A stretch of DNA of 64,000 nucleotides, from contig NC_068970.1 of the NCBI RefSeq assembly GCF_016808095.1, positions 35,994,630 to 36,058,629 on the forward strand, given 5' to 3'. The translations under genes and the position numbers were made by a program. A model generated the notes under the pieces. The model had not been told where the DNA came from and made no database searches. It worked only from the letters and a program-made list of their open reading frames with translations. The stretch comes from Vigna angularis (lineage: Eukaryota > Streptophyta > Magnoliopsida > Fabales > Fabaceae). Of this stretch, positions 1 to 11,220 are shown in pieces; the first letter of the stretch is position 1, and each line of letters opens with the position of its first letter.

Positions 1-844
1 TGTATCAAATCACTACTGTACCGTCGTAGAAATATTATTCAAGTGCCTGTCTTCTTCGATATTGAATTCATATGCATATATATAGGATGTGTAGTAGTTA
101 ATCTCTTGGGATGAAGTAGTAATTAGGGGTAGTGATTTGACTAATGGCAGGTAGTAAACAACACTTAGTACTGTTATATGGTGTGAAGATTGTATTTTGA
201 ATATGATTAACCATGTAAATTGTCGATCTTAGGGTCCCTTAGAAATGTAGGGTCTGATATTGGTTACGGTTATATCTATATTTATTGTGGTTTATTTGAT
301 CCATTGGCTTCAAATAATTTTATTTTGGTCTTGTAAGGGGATATCTCCATCAGGTGAACCTGTGTTGTTTTTAATCTTTTCTTTTTTCACCTCTTTCTTT
401 TCTATTTTGGTTAAGGTTTGGGACAATTATATAGTCTCTTTTCAATATATTTGATATTGCAAGTAAAAAAAATGTATTTGTCAATGATAGAAATAATATA
501 ATCATACATACACTATTGTATATATAATATATCTTATACTAAATTTTCAAAACAATATTTAAAAACATATAAATATTTAAATAAATATTTTTCCTAGTAC
601 TCTATAATTTTGTTGGTACTATTCCCAACATTGTTTATTTTTGTATAATGTACAACAAACATGTAAAAACTGACAAAAACATGAATTAGATAGATTTTCT
701 TAGGTGTGTATATATTTATTGTTTTTAAGAATTTATTCGTTATGTATTATGCAAGTCTCTTAATATAAAATAAGAATTTATTAGATATTTCAAGATAATC
801 GGAATCTAGAAAGATAAACTTTTTAAAAAGATGAGAGAGATCTT

Positions 845-1090
845 TTTCTCGTTATGTCTTTTAAATGTGAGAATTAACACCTATTTATAGGTGGTCATAA
901 ACTCCAAAACAACGAAAGCAACTTAACAATCCATGGATTGTGGAAACGAAACCGTAAATTGCAGTTGAAACCTCCATGATATGAATAAGGAATCTACAAT
1001 TGGGAAATGATGATTATGACCAGTGACAACAAATCTACTCAACCATTGAAGCTTTGCTTAGATAAAAGGATGCAAATATTTTCATTGAGA
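845..1090. repeat. Diverged direct repeat, copy 1
   Basis: This segment and 1700-1945 share the same order of words: CTATTTATAGGTG, ACTCCAAAACAA, AATCCATGGATTG, CCTCCATGAT, GTTGAAGCTTTGCTTAGATA and AATATTTTCAT. By eye they are roughly four-fifths identical. The spacing (about 855 bp) and the TATTTATAG box would fit the LTR pair of a small TRIM-like element, but I find no clean ends or TSD. Confidence 0.5.
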
Positions 1091-1699
1091 AAAGAGGAAA
1101 GGATATCGCAAATCATTTTTGCAATACTTTATGTTATAACAATCCTCCACATATAGAAAAAAGTTTGAGATAGAAAAAATGAAAGAAGAAAATTATTGGT
1201 CTCATATAGGATGTAAGGCATCAAAGTTGGTATATATAACAAGCTATATGAACTAGTCCTAAACTAAGAAACTTAACCTAGAGTATAGTTAGTGTAACAA
1301 GTTATATGAACCAAAACATTAAGTGTGTGTTAGTGGTTTATCAATCACAATACATCACACAATTCTTGTTGTTATTGTTGTATTATGTTTACTAGGTCAT
1401 GCATGTACTTGGTGTTCATGAGTTCTCTAAAGATCATGTTAATATCTCATACAAGCAGTCTCATTTAACACTCATATAGGTGATTTCATCAAGTTTTATA
1501 CTGTATATTATAAGGATATGAAAATCATTAAAAACTTTGGTTAAACATAATTCTTACACCACATATAATTATAATTACAAAGTTTATCTTCTCAATAATA
1601 CAATTTCTAAAACTTTCTCACACCATAGGAATTGACAAAATTGATTAAAATCAATTTAGTTTTATTAGAACTAACAAGTGACTTGTTTATACCCATATA

Positions 1700-1945
1700 T
1701 TTTTTCTTGTTGTATCTCTTGGAAGTGAAAATGAGCACTATTTATAGGTGATCAAAAACTCCAAAACAATGAAAGCAACCTAATAATCCATGGATTGCGA
1801 AAACAAAACCGCAACTAACGGTTGAAGCCTCCATGATGTGCACAAGGAATCTATGTAGTTGGGAAAGGATGATCGTGACCAACGACAACAAACTTACTCA
1901 ACCGTTGAAGCTTTGCTTAGATAACGAGATGAAAATATTTTCATC
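1700..1945. repeat. Diverged direct repeat, copy 2
   Basis: Second copy of the repeat at 845-1090, same orientation, with scattered substitutions and small indels. It has no protein-coding content that I recognise. Confidence 0.5.
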
Positions 1946-2360
1946 AATTACAATTTGTAACATCAAAAACAAAATTTGAAATATTAAGAGTGTTTGTGAC
2001 GCCAAATTACTCTATATTGTTAATTATATGAACAAGTGAAATGTGTATTTTTTTTTTACTTGGAAACACTCCTTCACCGTTGATTTCCATTTATAGATGA
2101 AACATTAATGCGTGTTTGGAAAAAAACAAAGGCCAAAATTCATTTAGGTTGAACATCATGCCAAGCCCCATGGTTAGAATTTTGATTGATCACATTGACC
2201 CTCATCCTACACTAAGAAAAAAAAAGAAAATTACATCTAGGCTAATTGATGTATTGATTCATTTTGTGTCACCTAAGACACTACATGTCATGTGCCTCAT
2301 GGTCATATTCGTGATAAGTGTAACAAACCTCTTATCTCATTTTCTAGAAAATAAATAAAT

Positions 2361-3539
2361 GGCTTAATTGTTTGGGTGGTCGCCACTTTCACGGTAATAT
2401 GTCTACTTGGTCTCCTTTTTTTAAAAAGTGTCAATTTCATCCTCAAATGTATTAATGCACATCAATCATGTCCATTTTTTTTCACGTCGTTTAAATAGTT
2501 AACGTTGACTTATTGGACATACTGTGGTGGGAATTTTGTGGCATCGTGACATTTGTTTTTTGACGTGTAACCCATAAGGGCTTTCTGATGTGGAAATTTG
2601 GGATTAGGGTTTAGAATAAAAATTAATCAGTGAACATTTACAAATTAGAGATTCCAATAGTAAAGAAGAGACACGATTTTACAATACTTGCAGATCCTCT
2701 GTTAGGAAATTTCAATTTGTCAAAGAGATGATTCTCATCTTGTTTGGAATCACCAATCGACTCCACTCCAAGAAAGAGAGGTTGAGATTTACTCGGAAAA
2801 GGAGATATGCTAGCAATAGTAGCAACTCTTGAATGACAAAAGGGAGGGAGCCACCCAACTGCTTCATTTCACCAAAGTATACTTGCTTGATTCACTAGTC
2901 TTTTTTTTCTTGTTTGGTGTTGTAGCTCTTGAACTTGATTGTCATCATTCTCTTCCACCTTTACTGCTTTCACATCTTTGCATTCTCTGTCACGGTATAT
3001 TTTCTCGCTAAAAAAATATGATGTGCTTGAGGATTTAAAATTATTTGCAACATCTGTGTCATTTTCCAATGGTTGTTTGGCCTGATTTATGGACTTTCCA
3101 GGGGGAAGAGTTGGGGCTGAGGCAAGGGCAATTGAAGTCTGTATAAGAGGTTGGTGTTCAGATCCATCATAATTCTTCGGCCTTCCAAGGATATGCTCCC
3201 AATTGAAAGGCACTCCAACAAGAATTGTTTCTAGGGCAAACTTCAAACTTCACTTAGGGTTCAAACTTCAATTAGGACAAGCTTCAAACTTCTCCATTAA
3301 AAGGACACGTGAAGAACACCATTGCACACTACATTTACAGATTTTTACTCATTGCAAATGTGTTTTGCCACATCACCACATTGTTTTGCCACATCATCAC
3401 ACAATTAACACTATTTTTTGAAAATTAGAAATGAACTTAATTGATGCACGTTAATGTATTTGAAGATGCAATTAATATTTTTTAAAAGTAAAGATCAAGC
3501 AGACACACTGAAAGTGAGGACCACTCTAACAGTTAAGCC
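2361..3539. mobile_element. Mutator-like element with long TIRs (Pack-MULE)
   Basis: The two ends are imperfect inverted repeats of about 110 bp (2361-2470 and 3425-3539). The left end starts GGCTTAATTGTTTGGGTGGT and the right end, read inward, starts GGCTTAACTGTTAGAGTGGT. The flanks are TAAATAAAT (2352-2360) and GAAATAAAT (3540-3548), an 8/9 match to the 9-bp TSD typical of Mutator elements. No MURA-type transposase is visible. The interior instead holds what looks like a captured host-gene fragment on the minus strand, the defining trait of a Pack-MULE. Confidence 0.75.
2640..3246 (-). pseudogene. Captured gene fragment, DUF688-like (PFxWE..GxPK)
   Basis: An open stretch of 125 codons (3246 down to 2869) contains VPFNWEHILGRPKN near its start and LPPGK about 30 residues on. 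The pattern resembles the VPFxWExxPGxPK signature of plant DUF688-type proteins of unknown function; that family match is from memory. Reading continues downstream with a change of frame to about 2640. The fragment lies wholly between the TIRs of the Mutator-like element, so it was most likely copied from a host gene elsewhere. The stop at 2869 and the frame change suggest it no longer encodes the parental protein. A chance match to the short motif is possible. Confidence 0.5.
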
Positions 3540-3548
3540 GAAATAAAT

Positions 3549-5281
3549 TAATTTTAATATCATAAATGAAAAATTAATATAAATTAGCGTTAATCAAATT
3601 TGTTTTAAATTAAAATCTCGTAAACATAATTAATAATAATAATTTAAATCAATAAGGTTAAAATTTTTTAATTCATCAATATACTATCAATAAAAAATAT
3701 GCATTAATTATTTCATTAATATTAAATAATTTAGTAATAGTTTATATAACATTTATCAGATAAAAGTTCTTAAAAATATTTAAAAATTTTCTTATAAGTT
3801 TTTAAAAATCGTTTTTTACGTCATTATATATTCTTTTAAATGACCATTTTAAATTTGAATTTTAAAATAAACATTTTTAATTAAGTAAATAAATTTGGTT
3901 TTCATTTGATAATGATTATTAGTACTCATAAATATAGTTGATAACAATTTTTAATGATGATAATAATAAATTTAAATTAAATAAAAAATTAATCAAAACC
4001 ACTTTTAGTGATACCAAATAAAAAATATGCATTAACTATTTCATTAATATTAATTGTAAATATTTATTTAATAACATTAAATAGATTAACTATATATTTA
4101 ATAAAATAAAACGAAAATACTTTTAAGAAAAAAAAAACTACATGGGGAATCAATTGCTAGCCAGGAATGCCCATAAAAACTCGCAAGCAGCAAAAGAGTC
4201 TTACTTCATTAATATTGGCCAATACTCTCATTCCTACAAGTTTTGAATTCTGTGATTTAAAGCAGGCCCTTCAAATATTATGATTTTTAAACGTTCACTT
4301 CTTTCGAGTTTTAACAGTCTTTTTCTAATCCAACAATTACTATAAATTTCCCATGACACAATTAAACAGAAAAATGTAATTAAAAATAAATAGAAATTGA
4401 AAGACCGAATTAAATATAAAAAATATGTAAAAAGTAAACAATACAAGTTAACCTATTGAAAAAAAGGTACGTGGAGGCACAAACTTTGATTAAGCGGGTA
4501 ATAAGTATTAGAATGATGAGATTAATTTGTCTGATTGACCCTAATGAATCCAAAGTTAAATGCAAATGATGGTGGCGAAGAATAAGAAAAGAGAGTGTTG
4601 GAGAGGCCCAAGTTCCAAAAAAGATTCATATTTTGATGGGATAGTGTGGGACTTGAGTTATCTTCTTTTCACATTCCTTGCAAACTCACCAATCATTTAT
4701 CACCCTTTTTCTTTTTCAAAAAATCAGGGAAGAAAAACAAAATTAAAGAAAAATTAATTAATCATCAGCTACAAAATATTCAATCAGGTTATCAAATACC
4801 ACACCACTTATTTGCCTACACATCTTTTTCTTCTTCACTTTACCAGAACCTACTCTTTGCTTCCTTTCATTTTATTCACAACTTCATCACTTTACACTTA
4901 TTTATGTCCTCATAGCAAGGCCTCACAATGGCTTGCACTAGATTTCGTTAATCTAAGTTCTACCTTTAGTTTTCACCATGCCTTCCTTTTATCATTTATG
5001 CATCATCTTTATGTATAGCCATCTTTCAATTAGTCTACTTGTGCATGTTGTATAATAGAGTTTAATTATAAATAGATTTTTTTTTTTAAATTGAGTCACT
5101 TAATTATGTGTAACTTATCACGAATTGGTTACTTAGTCACTCATAAACTCAAAAAATTCAAACTCACTTATTGGTGCTGGGTTAGACAGATTAATTCACT
5201 TAATTATAATTTTTCTCTCTTTTCAATGTCAAAACAAATTATAAATTTTTTAATTTTTAAATCTAAATAAAATTCAATTTA
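3549..5281. other. AT-rich intergenic DNA
   Basis: Long A/T runs from 3540 to 4130, then a slightly richer stretch at 4140-5030 with overlapping short frames (4560-4757, 4646-4915) that resemble no known protein. I cannot assign a gene or element. Confidence 0.5.
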
Positions 5282-5286
5282 ATTAC

Positions 5287-6581
5287 TGTAACATTCCAAA
5301 AATATAGTATAAAACCATATAAGAGAATAATCACATATTAATAATATTACACATCAGTCTTACAAAAGATAGGAAATACAGTTATGGACGAACGTCCTTA
5401 CAAAATAGCAGGGAGTTAAAATTGTACAATGGCTACAACTAGAACGAACGGGTTACAAAATAAACTTATACCGAACGGTCCTACAAAAGAAGAGGCCAAC
5501 AACTGACCGAACGTTCCTAAGGTTCAGTCTTCACTTCCACCTCTTCCAGTGCTTCTTCCAACAACTCTTCTCCTTCTGCTCACATCCACACGGATGATCA
5601 TTGCAACAGGACAAACGACCGAACGAACATCACAGACAAGACAGGAAAAATAGGGTAATCTTATGTAATTTAATTGATTCAATAAAACATACAATTTTTC
5701 GTGATTAAATCAAACAACAACCAAATCATAATTCATACATCATGGCATGCAAAGACCGACCACTTGACTCTGATTGTCCGGACTGTATGAATTTTGTGTA
5801 GCTACGACGTTCGTGCACCCGGGTGATGTAGTAACTGGGATACCCTCAACAGCTGCCACCCGAGGTTAATCCGTTTCTTCCAAGTTAACCTTATGGACTA
5901 GGACCACCTGCCATTCCCACACATGACTTACTCCTCTCTACGTGAGAATGAGTAATCACAAAATATCAGGATAAACGCCAACTAAGCTTTGCCCACATTC
6001 ATACTTCACTATTCAATAACCACTTTCTGAGATATTCCTCCTTGGAATACTCTTTCATAACCAAACTATTTCATTCGTATCACATTTCAAATTCCCTTAT
6101 ACTTCATCATCAATATATTCAACTGAAATAAGATCACACTTTCTTATCATAGCACAAGTCCGAATGGAATAACACTCCTTAGAAACTAACATGACCAAAC
6201 GCTATTTACAAATTGATCCGCTTCAATGAACTGACCCTTAAGAGTTCAAACCGAACGCCACGAAGCCTAGGCCGAGTACTAAGACTCTAGGCCGAACACC
6301 ATTTAGAGACCGATATTGTTTGACACCGAATACTATTAACAAACCGAAGTACTACGAAGAAAACAAACGCTATTGAGTTTGACCAAACACTCTTATTTTA
6401 AAAACGGTAATGATAGATTACTAAGACAAGATCGAGCGCTTGGTTTAAGACCGAGCACTGTAGAAACCGAACACTATTGAACGAGCGCTGGTCCAAGACC
6501 AAACACTTATCAAGAACGAGCGCTACTGAGACCAAACGCTTGGTCCAAGACCGAGCACTACTAAACTTAAATAAAATGAAG

Positions 6582-6642
<61 letters not shown>

Positions 6643-7107
6643 ATTACGCCACACTTATTTTTAATGAAAAATAACGATAACATCTACGACTTTACGTATT
6701 ATAGAATACATTAACTAAACTGTTTAAACGAAAGCCCTTAACGAAACCACAACATGTTCTACAGTCACGCTTTAAGAAACGGCTTGAAACCACAACTTGA
6801 TCGGTTTAAACGAAAGCCCTTAACGTCGGGAGAGTTCAAGGTGCCTGAGTGGTGATCGGAAGAAGAAAAGGATGAGAATCCTTATAGAGAAGGTGGAGAT
6901 GGTAAAGAGAAGGAGGAGATTCAGAAGGTTGAAGATGAAGGGTGCATGCAGAAAAGTGGCACGAAATTTGAAAGTTTAAGTTTTACTCCTACCATCAAAA
7001 CCGATCGTCCAATCTGCATCACACACCTATCTTCCACTTTCTGAATTTCAGTCACCCTTGCACTCATACATGTAATCCACTAAGTTGAGGTTTTAAGGGT
7101 TCTGACA
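5287..7107 (-). mobile_element. Solo LTR, Tekay-related Ty3/gypsy
   Basis: The segment starts TGTAACATTCC and ends TTCTGACA (TG...CA). It is flanked by a perfect 5-bp TSD ATTAC (5282-5286 and 7108-7112). No internal region is present, so it is a solo LTR left by LTR-LTR recombination. Blocks such as GGATGATCATTGCAA and the CTGCCACCCGAGGTTA region resemble the equivalent part of the LTRs of the 8286-17742 element, so the two belong to related families and share orientation. Positions 6240-6560 carry many short variants of GACCGAACACT. Confidence 0.85.
6584..6642. repeat. (TA)n(CA)n microsatellite
   Basis: About 20 TA units run directly into about eight CA units inside the solo LTR. Short frames across it, such as poly-Ile/Tyr on both strands, are artefacts of the repeat. 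Confidence 0.95.
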
Positions 7108-7112
7108 ATTAC

Positions 7113-8280
7113 AATCCAAAATAATGTAAACTTCAAATATAATTCAAAATCACAAAATTAAAATACAACTCAAATACATTTAGAGATACTAAATCTTTTA
7201 CCGTTTTCGTTTTATATAATTTAATATTTAGAATGTATAATGGATTAACAAGTCAACTTGACTCCTTATTCAATCTAGATAAATTGGGTTTTAAATAAAC
7301 TAAATTTATTTTTTATTTGTATTGAAATGTGTAACTTTTTTAATCAAACTCAACTCAAATCGATAATGGACTACCTTAATTCATGGATTTTAATCGCTTT
7401 ATGACTAATGAGATTTTAAAAGAAAATTTCTTGAAAAGATAAAACAGAAATATCATCAAACTCTACCTAGAAAAATAATATTACTTTCAATTTAAAACTT
7501 TAAGAGAATGAGGTTTTTTATTTTATAAAATGTTTTATTTTCTTACTTTTGTCATATGGCACTCACATTTAAATTTTTAATAATAAAAAAAGAAAGTAAA
7601 CTTTACAATGTAACATTTAAAAACATGCGAAAATTGCAATATATATTATGCAGTCTAAAGTTGGTTTCCGCTTGGCTTTGTCCGTTTTCATTATGTCCAA
7701 AAACAGGTACTTTCTTCTCACAAATGGTGACCAATCATCCCCTTTCTTCAATTTTATGATGATAAAACAAAACCAAAAAGCATAGAAAAAAAGGGAGCAA
7801 AACAAAAATAAAGCTAGAAAAAGTAATGGGAAATGAACTTGCAGAAATAGAAAGTGGAAGAGTTTCAAAGCGCTTTAATCTTCACAATAAATTATCTGAG
7901 CATTCAAAGAAAAAAAAAATCTTAACCCATTTTATCTACCAAGTATCCCAATCTATGCATATTCTCATCTCATAATAAAGTAATATTGTTTGAGGACAGC
8001 TTTGTACAGTGTACAACCTTTTCCGTAAGGCTTCTCTGTCAACTAACTCCGTTAAATAGTTTTTTCTGTGTACATATTAATATGTGATGGTGTTCGTGCT
8101 TGAGTTTTTAGGTATTAAAAATATACTATGAATTTAATTAATTTTTTTTTATATTATTTAAATTCAATGTGTTTTAAACCTTATTGAGAAGTGAATTTTA
8201 AGCATCACAATCTAATAAATTAAAATTTGTTTTTTTATTCGTTTTATTTACTTATACTTGATTATTAGTATTAATTTATA
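7113..8280. other. AT-rich intergenic DNA
   Basis: I see no coding gene, RNA gene or element end here. The short frames at 7556-7868 have low-complexity or hydrophobic translations without a family match. Confidence 0.5.
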
Positions 8281-8285
8281 ATATT

Positions 8286-9386
8286 TGTGACATCCCAATA
8301 TTATACTTCATGCAGGTATAAAAATTAAGACGTCAACATAGATAATAATAGAAAACAGTTAGAATAATAAAATAGCAAATAAGGTTTTAAGAAATTAAAA
8401 TTTAAGGATTACAGTAATCCGGAATGTAGAAGAAATTTTAAAACGCGGAATACTAAAGTACATCAAAATACAAGAACTGGAATTGTTCAGATACATGAAA
8501 AGCTATGGAATTCCTAGAGAGACTAAGAAGCTGCTTCCTCATTCCCCTCCAGGACATTCTCCACTGAGGCCTCATTCTCCTCTGCTCACATCCAAGTGGA
8601 TGATCATTGCAAAAGAAAAAACATGCAACAAACACAACCACAAACAAGCAAGGGTGAACTAATTATATAAAATCATGCAACTCAATTTAAGCATATACAT
8701 ACAAGAAATAACACACCAAATAATTTCAGAAATACAACCTAAGCATGTTAATTTCTAGACTTGACTCATCCGGACTTTAAAATGATAGTCGGGCTATGGC
8801 GAGTCTTGCACCCGTGGTGACTTATGAAACTTGGGTTCCCCACCCTGCCACACTCACGAGGTTAGTTCATTCCGCGCCTTGAGGCATACTGGGAGCCCCC
8901 AAGACTAAGGACCTCCTGCTACTCCTCACCACATGGTTCAACCTCTCTAAGTGAGTATGATTGACCATTGGAGCGTCAGAATGACTCCCAAGGCTGAGCC
9001 CCTACTTTCATTTTAAAACACTAAGAATCTCACCAAGAGATTCTACATTTGAAACTACCATAAACAACCATGAACTCATGTTTCTGTCTTTTCCAATTCA
9101 CACACCATTGAATTATAATCAAACCACATATTTAAGCCTTAAATATCAAATCATATATAACAGAACATGCTCCACAGTAATATATTGTCATGTTATTACC
9201 AAACAGTAATATATATCAAACAGTAAAATAAAAATTATGGATTATATGTAAAAATAAATATAGCATAATCTCTAAGAACTAAAACAATTTTATCACTGCA
9301 AATTTAATATACTAAATGAAATAATAAAAAAAAAAAAAAAGAAAACAACTTGTATCTTATTCTTTTGATAAATTCATAAAAATATA

Positions 9387-9428
<42 letters not shown>

Positions 9429-9619
9429 GATAGGTAACGTTATATATATAATATATTATAATTAACGTATATATACGTAACCTAATATATATATATATAT
9501 ATTAGGTTACGTATATATACGTTAATTATAATATATTATATATATAACGTTACCTATCTATATTTTATATATATATATATATATTACGTTACTATAAATA
9601 TTATATTTATAATATTAAA

Positions 9620-9665
<46 letters not shown>

Positions 9666-11054
9666 ACATTAATAATATAATATATTATCATAAGTATTGT
9701 CTCTAAATAACTTACAATGTTCCCTTAATTATGAAACTGCTTGCTAAATTTTTCATTACCATAAAATACTTGTTCTCCACTCCACATCGCTACCCAATTG
9801 GTCACCGAAGAGGGTTCAGATGTCTGAACGCATCAGACTCACCTCCGGCGCTAGCACATATGACTAGTCACAACTGACTGGACCAGGCCAGGGTTGCTCT
9901 ATGATCAGGGATGTGCCAACTCAGGTTTTTAAGTCCCCTCTATCCTACCAACAAAGAAAGGCTCTCAACCAATTTTAATTAATTTATTTAAGTTACCTAA
10001 ACTAGTTTGTTGTGCTTTAAACCTCAAACGCCCAATTTTTATATTTTACCCCCCTCTCACAGTACTCTGAAATAATACTCATGCATCCAAGTACTACCCA
10101 AACAATGTTAATTAAAGTCTCACCCAAAGCCTTTCCAAACATCATCCATCACAGTCAATAACTCATTGAGAAACAATTAGATTCATCAAACAATGCACAA
10201 GAAATAAATCACAGGTTCCCTTTTCGCAATCAAGCTCATACCAAGATCAATTACATAAGACAGCAACAAACAGTCCCAACAGTGCATCCATTTATCAATT
10301 AACATGCATATATTTTATAAAATAAATTTACGCAAAATAATTAGCTCTCCTTACATCAAACAGTTCCAATTATAGCAATCATTTCATCAAACATTCCACA
10401 AGCCATCAATCACAGTTTTATAATTTCAACACATAACACCCAATATTTCTTAATCGTAACAGAAAATTCCAAACAACATGCCAATCAAATTATCATACAT
10501 ACAGAGCATATAATATTAAATCAAATAAACATAACCAGCTCCCCTTACTTGGTGGGTTGCTCAACACAGTTCACAGATGCTCTAACAGTGCCCCTTACAC
10601 CGTGCGAAACTGTACAGAACCTATAAATCACCAAATAGGTGCTAGACTTTAGCTCTTTGAGTCGGAATAAACCGAGAATGAAAGACAAAATCACACAGGG
10701 CACAGGAAATCAGAAAATGGTACAACCTAGGACAAGAACAGTGAGGGGAAAGAGGGAAAATCTACTTACTCACTGGAACGCAAAACCAATCGGATGGTTT
10801 CGTAGCTCTTGACTCCAGGAACAAGAAAACACCACCAAATTAGGATTCAATCGGTGGAACTGGCTGGAAATCTAGAGAGAAGTCAGAGCAGTTGAGTTAG
10901 GGCAAGGTTTCTGTTCTAGAGAGAGAGGAATCTGTGAAATGAAATCAGACTTGCAAGGAAAGAGCCCCTCCCAAGGTTCAAGTGTCCTTGGGTCAATGGG
11001 CCTGGCTTGTTAAATTAGAGCCCAATGGTTTTATAAAATCTTCAGACCATTACA
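8286..11054 (-). repeat. 3' LTR of Tekay-like element (2769 bp)
   Basis: Nearly identical to the copy at 15166-17742 over the stretches compared, with scattered single-base changes. The main difference is an extra AT-rich palindromic block near 9403-9584, which explains the greater length. Both LTRs contain the same 64-codon minus-strand frame (8453-8647 here), which is LTR sequence rather than a gene. Confidence 0.95.
9403..9584. repeat. Perfect AT-rich palindrome private to the 3' LTR
   Basis: The arms mirror each other around 9493/9494. For example, ATAGATAGGTAACGTTATA at 9425 onward is matched by its reverse complement ending at 9562, and CCTAAT (9481) pairs with ATTAGG (9501). I see no mismatch across about 90 bp per arm. 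The other LTR has only a short TA run at the equivalent place (16261-16280). Confidence 0.9.
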
Positions 11055-11064
11055 TTCTCCCCAA
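11055..11064 (-). other. Polypurine tract, Tekay-like element
   Basis: On the minus strand TTGGGGAGAA lies immediately before the 3' LTR, the expected site for plus-strand DNA priming. Confidence 0.85.
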
Positions 11065-11088
11065 CAAGAAAATTTTCGGCCTCGAAAA

Positions 11089-11220
11089 TTAAGACTTACC
11101 GGTAATTAGATGAGGATAAGACCTCTGCATCTCTTCCTCCAATTCCCAAGTGGAGTCTTCTAAGGACTGGATCGTTCTCTCAGATTGGCCATCCGTTTGA
11201 GGATGGTAGGCTGAGCTCAT
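11089..11220 (-). pseudogene. Integrase/chromodomain remnant after deletion
   Basis: Reading on past the integrase stop at 11221-11223, the frame gives SSAYHPQTDGQSERTIQSLE, a standard integrase core stretch. At about 11157 it jumps directly to TWELEEEMQRSYPHLI, which resembles the C-terminal end of a chromodomain, and then stops at 11089. The integrase C-terminal domain and most of the chromodomain, normally a few hundred residues, are therefore missing through an internal deletion. Confidence 0.8.

Larger units (their letters stand above)
1..2351. other. AT-rich intergenic DNA, no gene recognised
   Basis: I see only short chance reading frames here, none with a recognisable motif. The one internal structure is a diverged pair of direct repeats, listed separately. 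The 80-codon frame at 2116-2358 matches no family I know. Confidence 0.5.

Noticed and set aside
6398..6674. Frames with long Ile/Tyr runs
   Set aside because: They result from the (TA)n(CA)n microsatellite inside the solo LTR.
8283..8288. Tekay-like LTR start at 8288 (TGACATCC) with flank ATTTG
   Set aside because: The right flank is ATATT. Starting two bases earlier, at TGTGACATCC, gives matching ATATT flanks on both sides.
8453..8647. A 64-codon minus-strand frame, identical to one at 15333-15527, as a conserved small gene
   Set aside because: Both copies lie at the same place in the two LTRs of one element. They are identical because the LTRs are, not because of coding selection.
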